Source: CAKZQX01 sp034435975 (GTDB taxonomy: Bacteria; Chloroflexota; Chloroflexia; Chloroflexales; Chloroflexaceae). From it: a DNA stretch of 64,000 nucleotides. Numbering within the stretch: the stretch's first letter is position 1; every line of letters starts with the position of its first letter. Shown piece after piece: positions 1 through 8,070 of this stretch. Location of the stretch: assembly GCA_034435975.1 (NCBI GenBank), contig DAOTWD010000014.1:178753-242752 (forward strand), given 5' to 3'. A model generated the notes under the pieces. It was not told the origin of the DNA. It ran no database searches and saw only the letters and a list, made by a program, of their open reading frames with translations. Position numbers and translations under genes: made by a program.

Positions 1-1082
1 TACTCGCTTTTGATCCGGTGGTATCATTTGATCGCGCCACACAACTGGGGGTCGAGATCGTCACACTGGACGATCTGCTGGCGCGGAGTGATGTGGTTTC
101 GCTGCACGTACCTCTAGTTGATAGTACACGCAACCTGTTTGATGCCACGCGCATTGCCCAGATCAAGCCCGGGGGCTACTTGATCAATGCCAGCCGCGGC
201 GGCATTGTAGATGAGGCGGCACTACGGGCGGCTCTCGATTCGGGCCACTTGAGCGGCGCAGCGCTTGATGTCTACAGCAACGAGCCACCAGTAAACCTGG
301 ATCTGCTCCACCATCCGCACCTGATCACCACGCCACATCTCGGTGCCTCGACTGAAGAAGCACAGACGCTCACGGGTACCGATGTGGCTGAGGGTGTACT
401 GGCAGCGCTGGCCGGTGGCACCCCACGCTATGCAGTCAATGCGCCGTTCGTGGCCCCCGAAGCCTGGAGTGTGCTAGAACCCTATATTCGGCTGGGACGG
501 CAGATGGGTGCTCTGTGTCAGCACCTGATCAACGAGCCAGTACGTAGCTATGATTTTGAGTATGCTGGCGAGCTAGCAACAGTTGATACCCAACCCGTGC
601 GACTGGCGATCTTGCAGGGCTTGCTGGCCTCCACCAGTGAGCAGCGGGTGACACCGGTGAATGCGCCACTGATTGCCCGTGAGCGTGGCATGCGGATTAC
701 TGAGCGTTCCAATCCAGAGGCACAGAACTATGCCGGGTTGCTCGTCGTGCGGGCAATGACAGCCGGGCATGAGCGGGTATTCTGTGGTACCGTGCTACGT
801 GGTGAGCCACATATTGTCCGGGCCGATGGATACTGGGTCGATTTTGTCCCCAGCGGGCCAATGTTAATTACCTACCACCGTGATCGTCCAGGTATGATCG
901 GGCAGGTAGGTCTTCTGCTAGGCAGGGCCGATGTGAACATTTCAGGGATGTATGTTGGTCGTATGGCCCCCCGTGAGCGCGCTATGATGGTACTCACTCT
1001 CGATGAACCGGCCCCGGACGATGTGATGAGTCAGATCCGCGCCGAGCCAGATATTGACCAGGCCTATTGCGTCACGTTATAG
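1..1082 (+). CDS. serA: D-3-phosphoglycerate dehydrogenase, 5'-truncated by window edge
   Basis: This enzyme oxidises 3-phosphoglycerate with NAD+ to start serine synthesis in the cytoplasm. The reading frame is open to the first bases of the window (in frame from base 3), so the N-terminal substrate/Rossmann part lies upstream; about 359 residues remain. Visible are the end of the NAD-binding domain (LLARSDVVSLHVPL, GGYLINASRGGIVDE), the catalytic His region TTPHLGASTEEAQ, an intervening ASB-like domain, and a C-terminal ACT domain (ITYHRDRPGMIGQVG, NISGMYVGR). The ACT domain makes this the long SerA form, which in many bacteria is serine-sensitive. The stop TAG is at 1080-1082. The next gene begins about 390 bp later and is unrelated, so no operon is evident downstream. 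Confidence 0.93.
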   Translation, partial: LAFDPVVSFDRATQLGVEIVTLDDLLARSDVVSLHVPLVDSTRNLFDATRIAQIKPGGYLINASRGGIVDEAALRAALDSGHLSGAALDVYSNEPPVNLDLLHHPHLITTPHLGASTEEAQTLTGTDVAEGVLAALAGGTPRYAVNAPFVAPEAWSVLEPYIRLGRQMGALCQHLINEPVRSYDFEYAGELATVDTQPVRLAILQGLLASTSEQRVTPVNAPLIARERGMRITERSNPEAQNYAGLLVVRAMTAGHERVFCGTVLRGEPHIVRADGYWVDFVPSGPMLITYHRDRPGMIGQVGLLLGRADVNISGMYVGRMAPRERAMMVLTLDEPAPDDVMSQIRAEPDIDQAYCVTL

Positions 1083-1471
1083 GTATCCACGATGGTGATC
1101 ACGTGCTAATCGTATGGTGCTGGTCGTTCATCCCTATGTAGTGGAAACAGGTAGCACCCACAACGGTGCAGAATGAGCGTTATGTATTCTCTGATAACTA
1201 CCGATGAACCCGCACTCCGGGCGTTTTTATCCGTGTTCATCGATAGTTTATTCCCTATGACTCGATAGATTGATATTTGCCTCCTGGGTTCTCCTATGGT
1301 ATGCTGGTAAACGGTCATTAACTTTCGCGCTCCGGAGGAGCGCGTACCTGACTTTCGTGCTCTAGAGGAGCGCGCACCAGGAGCGCGCATCAGGTTTGTG
1401 GACTATTGGAATGTACTCAACAAACAGCAGGCTAGTAATTATAGCTAGAGACATAAAGGTAAAGGTACGGT
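1083..1471. other. intergenic region with hairpins and GCGC-rich repeats
   Basis: No convincing gene lies here. A small terminator-like signal follows serA near 1209-1229: CCCG, five bases, CGGG, then a short T run. It is nested in a larger inverted repeat, CGATGAAC at 1202-1209 against GTTCATCG at 1235-1242. At about 1328-1392 there are two or three imperfect copies of a GCGCTC(C)..GGAGCGCG motif, ending in GGAGCGCGCA. These resemble the GCGC-rich palindromic units near 43040-43250 and 58220-58320. An ORF on the minus strand spans these repeats but has low-complexity Arg/Ser content and is not believed. Confidence 0.5.
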
Positions 1472-2395
1472 ATGGCTTATCGTGGGGTGATGCAACCGAA
1501 CGCCCGCCAGCGGCAGAACTCACGTATAGGTGAGCGTATTATTCATCTCATCTTGCTGGCAGCTACGTCTATCTCGGTCTTGACCACCTTTAGCATCGTC
1601 TATTCGCTTCTTAATGAAACTACCGCGTTTTTTAGCGCCGTGCCCCTCACCGCTTTCCTGTTTGATACAGAGTGGACACCGCTGTTCTCCAATAAACGGT
1701 ATGGTATCTGGCCGTTAATCACCGCAACCTTTGTAACATCACTGATTGCTATGTCTGTAGCAGTGCCGGCAGGCCTGCTGGCTGCACTGTATTTGAATGA
1801 ATTTGCCCCCGAACGATTCCGTGCATTCGTCAAGCCTGCACTCGAAATACTGGCCGGTGTGCCAACCGTGGTCTATGGCTATTTTGCGCTGATCACGGTC
1901 ACACCATTCCTCCAGCAGTTCATTCCAGGAATGCAAAGCTTGAATATGCTATCGTCGGGCATCGTTATGGGTTTCATGATTTTACCCATGGTGCTGTCGT
2001 TAAGCGAAGATGCTCTGGCTGCCGTCCCTCAGACATTACGTGAAGGTGGGTATGCACTGGGGGCCACACGCTTCGAGGTCGCTATGTGCATTCTCTTACC
2101 AGCTGCGGCATCCGGGGTGGTAGCTGCTATTATTCTGGCTCTGTCGCGAGCAATTGGAGAAACGATGATCGTTGCCATTGCGGCCGGGCAAAATCCATTG
2201 TTGACATTTGATCCGCGCCAATCAGCCGCAACCATGACTGCCTATATCTTGCAGGTCAGCCTGGGTGATACGCCCTATGGCTCGCTCGGTTACTATACGC
2301 TCTATACCGTCGGTATGACACTGTTTCTATTGACGCTTGTGATGAATCTGTTTAGTACCTGGTTTATTCATCGCTTCCGTGAGGTCTATGAATAA
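1472..2395 (+). CDS. pstC: phosphate ABC transporter permease PstC
   Basis: One of the two membrane subunits of the high-affinity phosphate importer PstSCAB. The 307-residue protein has about six hydrophobic segments. It carries the binding-protein-dependent permease signature with an EAA-type loop around residues 187-225 (EGGYALGATR, then ALSRAIGETM), which contacts the ATPase PstB. The start is ATG at 1472, preceded by purine-rich AGGTAAAGG. The stop overlaps the ATG of pstA (TAATG), indicating translational coupling. Length and motifs match ordinary PstC. No pstB lies beside it, so the ATPase must be encoded elsewhere. The upstream 389 bp holds no clear promoter that I can assign. Confidence 0.93.
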   Translation: MAYRGVMQPNARQRQNSRIGERIIHLILLAATSISVLTTFSIVYSLLNETTAFFSAVPLTAFLFDTEWTPLFSNKRYGIWPLITATFVTSLIAMSVAVPAGLLAALYLNEFAPERFRAFVKPALEILAGVPTVVYGYFALITVTPFLQQFIPGMQSLNMLSSGIVMGFMILPMVLSLSEDALAAVPQTLREGGYALGATRFEVAMCILLPAAASGVVAAIILALSRAIGETMIVAIAAGQNPLLTFDPRQSAATMTAYILQVSLGDTPYGSLGYYTLYTVGMTLFLLTLVMNLFSTWFIHRFREVYE

Positions 2396-3315
2396 TGAGC
2401 ATTCCAGATCATAGCCCGACCATCGAGAAACAACTCTCTCTGGCAACCCGATCCCGGCCTCAGACAAAGTATCGGTATCGGCGGCGGCTATTCAATATCG
2501 TCTTTCACCTACTGGGATTGATCAGTATCGGCGTCGGTTTTGCTATCATCGGCATTCTCTTTGTCTCCATTTTCAATCAGGGTATCACACGTCTGAACTG
2601 GGATTTCTTGACCAGCTTTGACTCGCGCTTTCCGGATCGGGCCGGGATTAAAGCCGCGCTGGTTGGGACATTCTACGTAATCAGCCTGGCCATTGTGGTT
2701 GCGTTTCCGCTTGGTGTGGCATCAGCCATCTATCTGGAAGAGTATATTCGAACGAACTGGTTTAGTCGCATTATTGACGTTAATATCAGCAATCTTACGG
2801 CGGTGCCATCGATCATCTACGGGTTGCTCAGCTTACAAATATTTATCCGCTGGATGAACCTGGGGCGAGGCCTTCTGACCGGGGCGCTAACGCTGGCCTT
2901 GCTGGTGCTACCAATGATTATTATTGCCTCTCGTGAAGCGATCCGCGCTGTCCCTCCCGGCTTACGTGAGGCATCGTATGCACTGGGTGCCACCCGCTGG
3001 CAAACCACCTGGCATCATGTGCTGCCGCTGGCGCTCCCTGGCATTCTAACCGGCGTGATACTGGCGGTTTCGCGGGCTATGGGTGAAACTGCGGCCTTGA
3101 TTACGATCGGGGCGCTGACATTTGTTATGTTCCTTCCAGGCCATGTGCTTGACACATTCACCGTCCTGCCAATTTTGATTTTTAACTGGACATCGCGGCC
3201 GCAGGATGAATTTCGCAGTGCCGCCTCTGCTGCTATTATGGTACTCCTGGCGTTAGTACTGACCGTTAATGCTGCCGCCATTATTTTGCGTCAGCGTCTC
3301 CGTCGTCGCTGGTAA
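2395..3315 (+). CDS. pstA: phosphate ABC transporter permease PstA
   Basis: Second membrane subunit of the phosphate importer, partner of PstC. The 306-residue protein starts with about 40 polar/basic residues (RSRPQTKYRYRRR) facing the cytoplasm and then shows six hydrophobic stretches. The permease loop is clear around residues 190-230 (LREASYALGATRWQT, then SRAMGETAAL). Its ATG overlaps the pstC stop by one base. The gene is followed by about 830 bp without a gene and then by pstS, so the binding protein sits after rather than before the permeases. The usual bacterial order is pstS-pstC-pstA-pstB. Confidence 0.93.
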   Translation: MSIPDHSPTIEKQLSLATRSRPQTKYRYRRRLFNIVFHLLGLISIGVGFAIIGILFVSIFNQGITRLNWDFLTSFDSRFPDRAGIKAALVGTFYVISLAIVVAFPLGVASAIYLEEYIRTNWFSRIIDVNISNLTAVPSIIYGLLSLQIFIRWMNLGRGLLTGALTLALLVLPMIIIASREAIRAVPPGLREASYALGATRWQTTWHHVLPLALPGILTGVILAVSRAMGETAALITIGALTFVMFLPGHVLDTFTVLPILIFNWTSRPQDEFRSAASAAIMVLLALVLTVNAAAIILRQRLRRRW

Positions 3316-4144
3316 CCGTTATCGAGAAGCGAGAACCCTCTCTTCTCACTCCTCTCTTCTCACTCCTCTCTTCTCACTCCTCTCTCCTCTTCTTCTCCAC
3401 TGCCACAGGCAGAACCGGTCGGTACCGGTAGATGACCTGCCGCGTATACCCTGTCAGTACTCCACGTTCCGCGATACTTGCCGGCAGTGGTTTCCCGCTC
3501 TCCCTCTCAATAGTGAAGCCATATTTGCTCCTTTCTGACGCTTCGTAATGATTCTGTCACCCAATTTAATATTCCCTTAATCTTTTCTTTAACAAAGAAT
3601 AAAGAAACTTGTGTATTCTGTTTTTAATAGGACAGATGTAACCCGTTCAAGTGGAATGGTGTAGCGGCAACCTATCTCTCCCGGCGGTTCTTTTTAGAAG
3701 GTTTCGCCGGAACCTGCGGCTCCCCCAACCCACGTGGGTGAGCGTTTCCCTGAAAAGTTGCTGACTGATACAGCAAGCCTGAATTGTGCAGCACCGGATT
3801 TCAGGCTTTCGTCTGGATCTCGCTCTGTCCGGGCTTTTGCCGGGATTCCTATGTACCATCGAGATAGGCTTTGTTTTACATAGTCGCTGTGGGCTTTGGA
3901 CGGCTATAAGCGACCTGTAATTATAGGACAAATATGCACATCATTGACCAGCCATTGCCGACTCATTAGTTTTTATTATGATTTTTATGTCAATAATAGC
4001 TTATCTGACGTCGTAAAAAAGGTATTCTATGAGTACTATTTTTCACGGTTTCAAGCGATGCGTCTTCGTACACACAAATGTCAGCAAAGAATGCACCGGA
4101 TTGAACGATCATAAACTCGTCGCCTTATTTCGTAAGGAGAACCT
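3316..4144. other. long pstA-pstS intergenic region with repeats and possible Pho-type control elements
   Basis: No gene is supported in these 829 bp. At 3320-3400 there is a low-complexity tract (GAGAAGCGAGAACCC followed by repeated CTTCTCACTCCTCT units) that matches the interior of the MITE-like elements near 54430 and 56200. At 3801-3850 there is a palindromic GGCTTTCG..CGGGCTTTTGCC unit with relatives near 28955, 56037 and 60831. The AT-rich stretch 3540-3640, with CTGTCACC and TTCTTT-AAC-AAAGAA, and the AT-rich 3920-4035 are the natural places for a phosphate-responsive promoter of pstS, but I cannot identify a definite Pho box. Confidence 0.4.
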
Positions 4145-5254
4145 ATGCCCGGCCAGTTGTTATCCCATTCTATGGTCAGATACATTTCCACAATCTATGT
4201 TGGGTTGCTACTACTTACTGGGTGCGGAAATCTGTGGTCGCCTGATCAGAATCGCTCCGGTGCTGCCAATGAGCCGACCGCAACCAGCAGCGCCGTCGCT
4301 ACAGAGACTGTAGCAACAACTGCGCCAGACTTGACCAGATTATCAGGCACTATCGTGATTGATGGCTCCAGCACGGTGTTTCCGATCACCCGAGCTGTGG
4401 CCGAAGAATTTGCCCAGCTTGCCCCACAGGTGCGCGTTAGTGTCGGTATCTCTGGTACCGGTGGTGGTTTTAAGAAATTCTGTAATGCCGAAACCGATAT
4501 GTCGAATGCCTCACGTCCCATTCGGCCAGAGGAGATTGAGGTCTGCGAAAATAACGGGATTGATTTTATTGAAATACCCATTGCCTATGATGGCCTTTCG
4601 GTCGTTATCCATCCACAGAATAATTTTGCTACCTGTCTGACCGTGGAGGAGTTACGCCGGATCTGGCAACCCGAAGCCCAGGGAACAATTACTAGATGGA
4701 ATCAAATCCGCCCCGATTTTCCGGATGAACCACTCACCCTGTTTGGTCCAGGCACTGATAGTGGTACGTTTGATTATTTCACCGAGGCCATTGTTGGCAA
4801 GGCCAAAGAAAGTCGTGGTGATTATCAGGCAACAGAAGATGACGATGTGATTGTATTTGGGGTAGCGAACAATCCCTTTGCGCTCGGCTATCTGGGATAT
4901 GCGTATGTGGTTGTCAATGTCAACAAGATAAAGCCAGTGGAGATTGATAATGGCGATGGCTGTGTTGCACCATCGTTTGCTTCGATTAGCGATGCCAGCT
5001 ATCAACCACTGTCACGCCCGCTCTTTATTTACATTAATGCTGCGGCGCTGGAGCGCCCGGAATTAGAGGCGTTTGTGCGCTTCTATTTGAGTGAGGAAAT
5101 GACGTCGCTGATCAAAACGCCGGAAGTCGGGTATGTGACATTAAAGGACGAACTCTATGCGGCCGGCTTGCAACGCATGGAAAACCGCGAGCTGGGCACG
5201 CTGTTTCTGACGGGTGAAGAAGTTGGCGTGACACTGGATCGTTATTTACGCTAA
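4145..5254 (+). CDS. pstS: phosphate-binding lipoprotein PstS
   Basis: Extracytoplasmic phosphate receptor that delivers phosphate to PstCA. The 369-residue protein begins with a lipoprotein signal peptide (hydrophobic core followed by lipobox LLTGC near residue 27). An Asn/Ser/Thr/Ala-rich linker follows, then the mature domain starting GTIVIDGSSTVFPIT, the PstS phosphate-binding loop. Further family motifs are GISGTGGGFKKFC, DMSNASRPI and GPGTDSGTFDYF. ATG at 4145 follows a good ribosome binding site (AAGGAGAACCT). Four residues from the end of the signal sequence a second Met (residue 10) could also serve as start. It stands alone after a long non-coding gap. The two sensor kinases immediately downstream suggest a phosphate-sensing locus. 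Confidence 0.93.
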   Translation: MPGQLLSHSMVRYISTIYVGLLLLTGCGNLWSPDQNRSGAANEPTATSSAVATETVATTAPDLTRLSGTIVIDGSSTVFPITRAVAEEFAQLAPQVRVSVGISGTGGGFKKFCNAETDMSNASRPIRPEEIEVCENNGIDFIEIPIAYDGLSVVIHPQNNFATCLTVEELRRIWQPEAQGTITRWNQIRPDFPDEPLTLFGPGTDSGTFDYFTEAIVGKAKESRGDYQATEDDDVIVFGVANNPFALGYLGYAYVVVNVNKIKPVEIDNGDGCVAPSFASISDASYQPLSRPLFIYINAAALERPELEAFVRFYLSEEMTSLIKTPEVGYVTLKDELYAAGLQRMENRELGTLFLTGEEVGVTLDRYLR

Positions 5255-5382
5255 GGCCAGGTTCGTCACTCCATTACGGTTGGGCAACATGGAGAAACGG
5301 CGCTCGTCGTTTGACCTGTAGAACGACTGAAGTTGTTTCTCCATTTTACAATTGGTATAGGCGTTCATTATATCGGACACAT

Positions 5383-5504
5383 CTAGTACGACAACGAGAC
5401 ATCCCCTGGGTAGGAGGGTGGGCGGCTTCAACCCGCCGAAACCCCATGCGCGGGGGCCTACGGCCCTCGCGCCCGGCTGTGGTGAAGTCTCGTTGTAATA
5501 CTAG
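5383..5504. repeat. MITE-like inverted-repeat element, copy A
   Basis: A 122-bp element with terminal inverted repeats: left CTAGTACGACAACGAGAC at 5383-5400, right GTCTCGTTGTAATACTAG at 5487-5504. The interior is GC-rich with its own hairpins (GGCGGCTTCAACCCGCCG, GCGCGGGGGCC..GGCCCTCGCGC). The interior is very similar, in the same orientation, to copy B at 10380-10503, so the two copies bracket the kinase pair as direct repeats. It encodes no protein. The terminal CTAG may include a duplicated or palindromic target. Confidence 0.8.
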
Positions 5505-5585
5505 TTGAGTGATACTGTCACCCTTTTTATTTACTTGCGTGGGAATGGGCCCGTGACAACTCATACGATTGTAAAATCATCACCG

Positions 5586-7820
5586 ATGACATATCTGCGC
5601 AAGTACCATCGCTACTTTGCATGGTTCACCACCAGTATCCGGGCCAAAATGATCGGTTCGCTGGTCGTATTGCTGCTATTGACCAATGCAGTCACGACTG
5701 TGGTGCTATTGCTGGGCACGGGTGCTATTCGCGAAAGGCTCGTGGATCAACAATTGACCGTTGAGTCGCAATTGCTGCAAGAGGCTCTGGTACAGAGCGA
5801 ACATGATGCAGTGGCGGCACTCACCATGTTGACCACCGATCCATTACTCATTGCAGCTATCTCCCAGGCCCATAGAGACGGTGAATTTATAGTATCTGAA
5901 CAACTCTATGAGTCGATCACTGCTGTGCGTGACCGTTTTGCAGTTCAGCAGATGATCGTGATGGATACTGAACGGCAACTGCTGGTTAATGAGACGCTAT
6001 CTGGATACGAAGCTGTCAATGAACAGGGTCGTCTTTTACTGCCACGTTGTGTGGAACAACAGCGTATTCTGGGTGCTTATACGAATACCCGCTTGTTAAT
6101 TACCTGTGCGCCGATCCGCAGCAAAACTGGCACCACCATTGCATTTGGGTATGTGATTTTCGATTTGCCGGTGTTGTTCCGGCACCTGCAAGAAACGCTG
6201 GCACTCCAGGCCGACCTGGGATTTTATATCAGCGATCAGCGCATTTCGATGATCAGTAGCCAGTCGGTAGGTAATCGCAGTTTTTTCGTTCCGACCAAAT
6301 CCCGCGACATCAACGTGCCGTTGGGCGATGGTCAGGTGCGGATGAGCTTGCAGGTGAGTCGCCAGGATGTGGATGAAATCATTAATGCCAGCGTGCAGGT
6401 GACGCTGATTAGCAGTGGACTGACGCTACTGGCGTTACTGCTGGGAGTCATCTGGCTGGCACACCGCCTGACCCATCCTATCCTCAAGCTCTCGGCTATG
6501 GCTCAGGCGGTTGCCGATGGCGACCTGTCACAACGCGTTCATCTGGTACAGCAGGATGAGATCGGGTTGCTGGGGCGTTCTCTTAATCAAGCAACCGACA
6601 CTATTATGACCTTATTTCAGTCTCAGGAGCGCACAGCCAGCGAACGGCATGCAATTTTACAGAGTATCGCCGATGGTGTTCTGGCGATTGACAAGCAAGC
6701 ATACATCATGATGATTAATCCCGCTGCGGCTACCTTGCTCAAGCAGGATGCAACTCGCCTGCAAGGACAACCGCTTACCAGGCTACAGGCAACCGATGAC
6801 CCGGTATTTGTCGTAGGCATCCAGCAGATTATCCAACGGCTGGAGAAAGAGCTGTCTCGGCGGAACCGAGGATCAACCGAGGAGCGCATATCATTGGGAG
6901 AACGGGTTGTACGCTTGCGCAGTGCGCCGATTATGGGACAGCGTGGGACAAAGAAGGGGGCTGTCGTTGTCATCCAGGATGTGACTATGATGGTTGAGTC
7001 TGAGCAGGCCAAGAGCGCCTTTATTGCGACTGCGTCCCACGAATTGCGCACGCCACTGACCAGCCTGCGTGGCTTTGTGGATCTGCTGGCCCGTTCGGAT
7101 CGAACCCACATCGCGGAGATGCAGAACCTGGCAATCGATACGATCAAGCGCCAGACCGATAGCTTGATCGTGCTGGTCAATGATTTGCTAGAAATGGCTC
7201 GCCTGGAACAGGGTGAACAACAGGCCGAGAACGTTGTGGTTGACCCGGCTGCGATCATCGGTGAAGTCGTTACGATCTTGCACCATTTTGCGGAACAGCG
7301 GCAGATCCAACTGGTGGTTACAATCACGCCTGATCTCCCACCACTGTGGATTGATCCCGTGCACCTGCGCCGTATCCTGACCAACCTGGTATCAAATGCG
7401 ATCAAGTATAGCTACCCGGAGCAAGCCGTGCATATACGGGCCACCCTGTTAGATGATCCGACCGGCTTGCCCAGCCAGCCGCATGCTGCCATGCCCTGGG
7501 TACACAGCCAGGAGCGTTCGGTGCTGATCACGGTTGAAGATCGCGGGGTGGGCATTCGGGCCACCGACCAACCCTCCATTTTTACCCGCTTTTTCCGTTC
7601 CGAAAATCCCTTGAGTGTTGAGGTGGGCGGCACTGGTCTGGGGTTGGCGATTACCCACTCACTGGTTATGACCCATCAGGGGCAAATTGGTTTCTGGAGT
7701 AAAGAGAACGAAGGCAGTTGTTTCTGGGTACGGCTGCCAGCACATAACACGACAGCCACCATACTCACCAGAGAGCGCGAAATTGGTCAAGAGACGGTAC
7801 CGGTGATTGATACGCGCTGA
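5586..7820 (+). CDS. membrane sensor histidine kinase (Cache-like/HAMP/PAS/HisKA/HATPase), PhoR-like
   Basis: Predicted transmembrane two-component kinase of 744 residues. A first membrane segment near residues 25-45 and a second near 270-295 enclose an extracytoplasmic sensor domain of Cache type. Next come HAMP (HPILKLSAMAQAVADGDLSQR), a PAS domain (ILQSIADGVLAIDKQAY), a HisKA box with phospho-His (ASHELRTPLTSLRGF), and the ATPase N (NLVSNAIKYS), G1 (EDRGVGI), F (FTRFFRS) and G2 (GGTGLGLAI) boxes. The frame is open back to TTG 5505, directly abutting a repeat element. I prefer ATG 5586 because the upstream codons come from spacer DNA; GTG 5553 is an alternative. No response regulator is adjacent. 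Position after pstS suggests phosphate sensing, but that is inference. Confidence 0.88.
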   Translation: MTYLRKYHRYFAWFTTSIRAKMIGSLVVLLLLTNAVTTVVLLLGTGAIRERLVDQQLTVESQLLQEALVQSEHDAVAALTMLTTDPLLIAAISQAHRDGEFIVSEQLYESITAVRDRFAVQQMIVMDTERQLLVNETLSGYEAVNEQGRLLLPRCVEQQRILGAYTNTRLLITCAPIRSKTGTTIAFGYVIFDLPVLFRHLQETLALQADLGFYISDQRISMISSQSVGNRSFFVPTKSRDINVPLGDGQVRMSLQVSRQDVDEIINASVQVTLISSGLTLLALLLGVIWLAHRLTHPILKLSAMAQAVADGDLSQRVHLVQQDEIGLLGRSLNQATDTIMTLFQSQERTASERHAILQSIADGVLAIDKQAYIMMINPAAATLLKQDATRLQGQPLTRLQATDDPVFVVGIQQIIQRLEKELSRRNRGSTEERISLGERVVRLRSAPIMGQRGTKKGAVVVIQDVTMMVESEQAKSAFIATASHELRTPLTSLRGFVDLLARSDRTHIAEMQNLAIDTIKRQTDSLIVLVNDLLEMARLEQGEQQAENVVVDPAAIIGEVVTILHHFAEQRQIQLVVTITPDLPPLWIDPVHLRRILTNLVSNAIKYSYPEQAVHIRATLLDDPTGLPSQPHAAMPWVHSQERSVLITVEDRGVGIRATDQPSIFTRFFRSENPLSVEVGGTGLGLAITHSLVMTHQGQIGFWSKENEGSCFWVRLPAHNTTATILTREREIGQETVPVIDTR

Positions 7821-7895
7821 AGGACAGGCATCATAAGCATACTGCGAAAGAGCGTTGGTACCCAATCTGACGGTGCCCCACCTTATGCTCAGCAA

Positions 7896-7926
7896 ACGTA
7901 ACTCATAGCACGTACACGAGTTACGT
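7896..7926. promoter_or_regulatory. inverted repeat upstream of second kinase
   Basis: ACGTAACTC at 7896-7904 and GAGTTACGT at 7918-7926 form a perfect 9-bp inverted repeat with a 13-bp spacer. It lies just before the longest possible start (ATG 7933) of the second kinase. It could be an operator or a leader hairpin; no T run follows, so it is not a typical terminator. Confidence 0.35.
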
Positions 7927-8070
7927 GGTGGTATGGTCAACGCGCCTGTTCACTTACGACTGCATGGAGAAACCAGAAACAGTACGGCTCTGCTGAAGGC
8001 AAACAAGACCTTGTGTTCGAGCAACCACAGAACCTGTGTCACTCATACGGAGAGGCCAGATCCTACATCT

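Noticed and set aside
6623..7405. 260-codon open frame on the minus strand
   Set aside because: Antisense to the HisKA/ATPase part of the first kinase; Ser/Arg-rich composition typical of a shadow frame.
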